A stretch of DNA of 64,000 bases from Dictyostelium firmibasis (taxonomy: Eukaryota; Evosea; Eumycetozoa; Dictyosteliales; Dictyosteliaceae). The translations under genes and the position numbers were made by a program. The stretch spans positions 1,517,001-1,581,000 of the forward strand of contig CM069765.1 in assembly GCA_036169595.1 (NCBI GenBank), read 5' to 3'. How positions within the stretch are numbered: position 1 is the first letter of the stretch; the number at the start of each line of letters is the position of its first letter. Of the stretch, positions 59,295 through 64,000 are shown piece by piece. The notes under the pieces were generated by a model. It saw nothing but the letters and a program-made list of their open reading frames with translations, ran no database searches and was not told the DNA's origin.

Positions 59295-61637
59295 ATGGAA
59301 GAAATTAATAATAACTACAACGATAAATTATTTTTTAAAGTTTGGAGAAATATTTTTTTAAAAGATAAAATTTTAGAACATTTAAAATTATATTCATATA
59401 ATTATTGGCCAAGGATTTTTAGTGATTGTCAATCAATTAAAAAAAGAGAAACAAAAGAATATTTAAATTCAATTCATTTAATATCATTTCCAAAGTATTA
59501 TGTGAATGATTTAGATTTTTTAAATAAGAGTAAATTTGATGATTATACTGATGCATCAATGAGTGATAGTGACGATGATTATGAGATAGAAAAAGAAAGA
59601 CACCAACCAAACCCATATGTAGCAATAAAAAAAAAAGAGAAATATCAAATTTCCTCTTTAAAAAATCAAAGAGAAAATCATATATCAAAAAAAAATCGTA
59701 AATTTAGTTTTAAAAGATCAGCTATTAATAATATTAATGATGATACCAGTAGTAGTAGTTTTAGCGATAGTGATAGTGGTAGTGATATTCAAGATAATAA
59801 TTTTTATAGTGATGATGAATTATATTCAAAATATGATGAGAATCCACCATTCAAAGATGAAAATGTTATAAAATCAATATTACCATTTACATTAGAATCT
59901 ATTTTTATAGATTTTAGAAGAAATTCTTATTTTGAAAGTCCAAATTGTACAATACAAAATTTACCAGAATCAGTAAAATATTTAAAAATTGGTGATTTAT
60001 ATAAAGATTGGTTTATTAATAGCTATTTTCAAAATGGTAATGGTGAAAATTTAACTTCATTAAATTTAGGTGAATCATTTAATCAAGAAATTACACCCAA
60101 TTTATTACCACCAAATTTATTAGAGTTAACAATTGGTTCAGATTTCACAAAACAGCTAAAACCTAATACATTACCAATCACTTTAAAATACCTATATATT
60201 GGTTATAGTTTTAATGTTGAGATATCACAAGTGGGTATATTACCAAACTCATTAACTGATTTAAGATTAGCAAGATATGATAGACAGTTTAAAGGAAATT
60301 TAATATCAAGTTTAAATAATTTAAAAAAATTAATTTTGCCATCCTATAATCACACTATTGCTATTGGTTCATTACCACAATCTTTAGAGTATTTAACATT
60401 AGGTAATTCATTTAAGAGTCAAATTAAAGAAGGTGCACTTCCAAATAATTTAAAATACTTGAAAATTGAAAGTAATTGGAAACAAGAGATTCAAACAAAA
60501 CTATTACCAAAATCCTTGAAAACTTTGAAATTTAAATCATATGCATTGGATATAATAAATTTACCTTCAAATTTAAAGTATCTTTATTGTGGTGAGCTTA
60601 ATAATAAAGCATTACACAAAAACAATAATCTAATTTCATTAGTAAAAAGTAAATTTGGAAATGATAGTGGTAGCGATGGACAACTCCCAAAAACATTACA
60701 ATCATTTAAAAGTGGATCATTTAATAAAATAATCTATTCAAATGATTTTCCAAATGGTTTAACAAATTTAGACTTAAGAAGTTTTAATCAACAATTAACA
60801 CCATCTACATTACCAAACACAATAAAATACTTAAAACTTAGAGATTTTAATAATGGTGGTAAACCATTGAAAAAAGATTGTTTACCACAACAATTAATGA
60901 GATTAGAGTTTAATTTGTTTAATCAACCAATTGAATCCTTACCAAATCAATGCTTAGAGGTAGTTTATCTTGGAAATAATTTCAATCAATCATTAGCTGA
61001 AGGAATTTTACCAAAAACTTTAAAGTTTTTAAACATTTCTTGTCATACATACGATAAAGATATTCATTTACCAAATGAAATAATGGTTCTAAAATTTTCT
61101 CCACCAATTTGTGATGCCTCAAAATTCAACCTTTCAGATAGTTTTTTTAATAAGATCAATGACTTTCGAACGTTTAATTTAACACTACCAATCCCACCAA
61201 ATTGCACAAAATTATCAATACCTCAAGTAGTCTCACAAAAAATTCCTGAAAACTCATTGCCTACATCAATTAGATCAATTAAACTTGAAGATTTTCCAAT
61301 GGGTCAAATTGATTCTATACTTGCAAATAATATTAAATATTTAACAAATTTAGTTGAATTGGAGGTTTTAGATTATAAAGAATTATTAGAATCAAATTTA
61401 CCAAATACAATTCAAATACTAAAATTAACTAAAAAATCAACACAATTAATTTCACCATTGGTTTTTCCTTCCCTAAAAGAAATACATATTAAAGATGATG
61501 GTTGTCCAATTATTTTAAATGATGACCCAACAGCTTTTCCATATTTGGATTCGATTTATGTCAAAATTTCAAATACTAAATTTTTAGATTCAATTAAACA
61601 AAAAAATTATTTTAAATATATTAAATTATTTAAATAA
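59295..61637 (+). CDS. FNIP-repeat protein
   Basis: 780 residues, single exon. An F-box-like N terminus (FFKVWRNIFLKDKILEHLKLY) is followed by a Ser/Asp-rich linker (about 85-195). From about residue 220 come a dozen or more ~22-residue FNIP leucine-rich repeats: FNQEITPNLLPPNLLELTIG, FTKQLKPNTLPITLKYLYIG, FNVEISQVGILPNSLTDLRL, FNQQLTPSTLPNTIKYLKL. The family is hugely expanded in Dictyostelium and many members carry an F-box or other N-terminal module. A substrate-recruiting role in ubiquitin ligases is plausible, but the target is unknown. Confidence 0.88.
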   Translation: MEEINNNYNDKLFFKVWRNIFLKDKILEHLKLYSYNYWPRIFSDCQSIKKRETKEYLNSIHLISFPKYYVNDLDFLNKSKFDDYTDASMSDSDDDYEIEKERHQPNPYVAIKKKEKYQISSLKNQRENHISKKNRKFSFKRSAINNINDDTSSSSFSDSDSGSDIQDNNFYSDDELYSKYDENPPFKDENVIKSILPFTLESIFIDFRRNSYFESPNCTIQNLPESVKYLKIGDLYKDWFINSYFQNGNGENLTSLNLGESFNQEITPNLLPPNLLELTIGSDFTKQLKPNTLPITLKYLYIGYSFNVEISQVGILPNSLTDLRLARYDRQFKGNLISSLNNLKKLILPSYNHTIAIGSLPQSLEYLTLGNSFKSQIKEGALPNNLKYLKIESNWKQEIQTKLLPKSLKTLKFKSYALDIINLPSNLKYLYCGELNNKALHKNNNLISLVKSKFGNDSGSDGQLPKTLQSFKSGSFNKIIYSNDFPNGLTNLDLRSFNQQLTPSTLPNTIKYLKLRDFNNGGKPLKKDCLPQQLMRLEFNLFNQPIESLPNQCLEVVYLGNNFNQSLAEGILPKTLKFLNISCHTYDKDIHLPNEIMVLKFSPPICDASKFNLSDSFFNKINDFRTFNLTLPIPPNCTKLSIPQVVSQKIPENSLPTSIRSIKLEDFPMGQIDSILANNIKYLTNLVELEVLDYKELLESNLPNTIQILKLTKKSTQLISPLVFPSLKEIHIKDDGCPIILNDDPTAFPYLDSIYVKISNTKFLDSIKQKNYFKYIKLFK

Positions 61638-61689
61638 TAAATATCTGTCAATATTTTAATAAAAATGTTTAAAACAAATAAAATTTTTT

Positions 61690-61733
<44 letters not shown>

Positions 61734-61825
61734 TTTTTTTTTTTTTTCATTTTCACCAAGTTTAATAATTTAATTTTGTTTTTTTTTGTTTTTTTTTTTT
61801 CATTTCACCAATTTTTTTTTTGAAG

Positions 61826-62159
61826 ATGAATGATTTAAATTTATCGAAACTATCATTGGAAGAATCAAATGATGGTAAAAACTCACCATCACACCCAAGA
61901 CAGCGTATTCAGTTCTATCAAGATGAAACAATAACATCACCACCATCACAACAACCAATTTTTGAACAATCTCCACCAATGTATGAACAACCATATGTAC
62001 AACAACCATATGAACAACAACAACCATATGAACAACAACAGCAACAGCAACAGCAACAACAACAGGAACAACAATATGAACAACAACAACAGCCAAATTC
62101 AGTACAACAAATATCTCCTCCACAAATGTATGAACAACCACCTTCAACGCAATACTACC

Positions 62160-62223
<64 letters not shown>

Positions 62224-64000
62224 GCCATATAATAATTATATTAATCAACCACAGCCAAATACACAACAAGAGGAAAGTACATCACTTGAATTTGGCATCG
62301 ATTTACCAAGTGATGGTAATGTTAGTGGATTAACAAATGATAGCATTCAATCAGGTAGTTGGTTTGATGAGATAGTAAATTATCAAAAACAATATTTTAA
62401 TAATAGTGTTAGTAATAATAATAAAACATCATCAACTACAGCACAACAAATCTCTGAAGATATAGAAAACTACTTAAAGAATCACATTCAAAATAAAATG
62501 AAAGAGAATCAAGAACAAAAACAATATAGCCATCCAATCAATATGGAGTATGGTATAGATCAAAGTGTACTATCATCGTCAACATTAATATTCAACAGAC
62601 ATGACCAATTTAATAAATCCAATTTACCAAATGGTTTCTTATTGTCACCATTTTATCATCCAATTTCAACGCCAACTTCCTATGATTATCAACCACCACA
62701 ATGTGATAGTTGTTATTCCTATGTCAATATATATTGTAAATTAAATAAACCATCAGAATTAACAACACATTCAAATTCAAAAGGAAAACCAAAGGGAAAA
62801 TCATCATCACTTTCGTGGACTTGCTCAATTTGTTTGAATGAAAACCTTATAGATGATGGTAAAAGTGGTGTGAGAAACATATTGGATGTGGTTAAAGGAT
62901 TAGGTTGGTGGAGTACTCATCATTATAAATCTGTATTCTCTTCTGAAACTTATGATATTAAAATTAAAAAAACAAAATCTTATAAACCAAAATCACTTTT
63001 GACTATTCTTGATGATGGTATTGGTATCGATGATGATGTTGATAATAATGAAAATAATAACAACAACAATAACGATAATAATAATAACAAAAATAATAAA
63101 AATGAACATTGTACATATATATTTATTATTGATGAAAATATATCAACTACAGATTTAAAAGTAAGTGAATTAAATAATTTACTTTAGCATGCTACCTATT
63201 GAAATTAATTAACTAATTATTAATATATTTTTTTAAAATAATTAATAAAGGAAATTAATGAATCAATAATATTATTAACAAAAGAATTACCAGATAAAAG
63301 TAATGTTGGTATAATTACATTTTCAAAGAATATTTCTATATTTGAAATGGATTCAATTTATTCTGATGAAAAGAATAAAGAAAATTTATTAGGTTTTAAC
63401 TCTGCAAAATTAATTAGTGGTGCAAATTCTTTATCTCAACAAAAACATTTACTTAAAAGAAGAAGAAAACTTTATTTAGAGAAAATTGATGACAGTAAAA
63501 TAAATAAAACATTAAACAATCAAAATAATGAAATAGTTACCATTAAAGAAAGAACACCAAAATTAAATTCAATTTTAACAAGTTTATTAGAAACATTTGA
63601 AAATAATGGTGATCAAATAGTTTATGAAAGTAAACCAATCTCTCTAGGTGTTGCAATTGAAAGTGCATTATCATTAGTTGGTGAAGATGATGTTGAAAAT
63701 AGTTCTAGATTCTTTGTATTTCTAAATGGTTCACCTGATTATGGTCCAGGTTCAATACCAAAGTTGCAAAGTGGTTTATTTGTAAATGCGAGTAGCATCA
63801 GTAGCTCTACCAACAGCAATAGTTCACCAATGAAAGATGATAGTAATAGCGGATTTAATCTTAGTACTGAAGAACATGCCCAATTGAATAATGCATATCA
63901 ATACTATGAACATTTAGGTGAAAAAGCCTATAACTATGGCGTTGCAATCGATATTGCATTAATTGGCTACAATAATTTCGAGAGTAAAGTTATTTCTAAG
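61826..64000 (+). CDS. Sec23/Sec24-type protein (3' partial)
   Basis: Exon 1 is 61826-63160 and exon 2 starts at 63251 and is open to the window end, giving 695 residues so far. The ATG at 61826 gives MNDLNLSKLSLEESN. The first ~170 residues are Gln/Pro/Tyr-rich with a run of about 20 Gln. A Sec23/24 zinc finger follows, with pairs CDSCYSYVNIYC and WTCSICL (about residues 290-345). Then comes the start of the trunk (vWA-like) domain: CTYIFIIDENISTTDLK and KSNVGIITFSKNISIFEM, continuing to YNYGVAIDIALIGY. Spacing in the trunk is looser than in canonical Sec24, with Ser/Asn inserts, so this may be a divergent relative rather than the main COPII subunit. A role in cargo selection for ER export is inferred. 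Confidence 0.65.
62158..62223 (+). repeat. (CAA)n polyglutamine tract
   Basis: About 22 Gln codons, almost all CAA, in the N-terminal region of the Sec23/24-type protein. Shorter Gln runs precede it. Confidence 0.9.

Overview
The window is nuclear DNA of a social amoeba, almost certainly Dictyostelium discoideum. Intergenic DNA is nearly pure A/T with long homopolymers. Introns are short, AT-only and GT-AG. Proteins carry long Gln, Asn and Asp/Glu runs, and codons strongly prefer A/T at the third position. Two tRNA genes, a TRE3-type LINE downstream of one of them, FNIP repeats and SD-repeat (colossin) domains all fit that genus. Exon limits below come from splice-site, reading-frame and family-alignment reasoning, not from transcripts.

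Layout. (1) Positions 1-20213 hold the 3' two thirds of a giant colossin gene (colA-like): about fifty SD repeats, then a non-repetitive C-terminal region. It includes an in-frame tandem duplication of 3,885 bp that looks sequence-identical. (2) 20.6-29 kb is a dense set of housekeeping genes: a Vps16-C/SPE-39 (VIPAS39)-like protein with NPF motifs, exosome subunit EXOSC8, TRAPPC2L, COMMD8 and tRNA-dihydrouridine synthase DUS3. (3) 29.5-32.6 kb is an accessory island: a ~427-bp near-perfect palindrome abutting tRNA-Met(CAU), an external B box, a 5'-truncated TRE3 LINE, and a repeat family with tRNA-type A and B boxes into which the LINE inserted. (4) 32.7-46.9 kb holds an alpha/beta hydrolase of bacterial type, TRAPPC8, CCDC93, the mitochondrial F1 assembly factor ATP12/ATPAF2, and a single MadBub (BUB1/BUBR1) checkpoint gene. 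(5) 46.9-48.5 kb is a second island with three more copies of the tRNA-box repeat (one lacking its head) beside tRNA-Gly(GCC), which also has an external B box. (6) 48.6-64 kb holds an F-box-like protein with an acidic tail, phosphomevalonate kinase, a CH-domain/zinc-ribbon protein, PHAX, a selenoprotein-S-like protein, an unrecognised membrane protein, an FNIP-repeat protein and the 5' part of a Sec23/Sec24-type gene.

How genes relate. Several products act in endosome and Golgi traffic: TRAPPC2L and TRAPPC8 in TRAPP; COMMD8 and CCDC93 in the Commander/CCC complex; the VIPAS39-like protein with VPS33B; the Sec23/24 protein in COPII-type coats. Nothing suggests co-transcription, so I treat the clustering as chance. 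EXOSC8, DUS3 and PHAX serve RNA metabolism.

The most novel-looking signal is the repeat family in the two tRNA islands. Its copies have a Pol III-type promoter with exact tRNA A-to-B box spacing (44 nt) and a poly(A) end, and one copy lacks the head. That is SINE architecture, which I do not recall being described in Dictyostelium.
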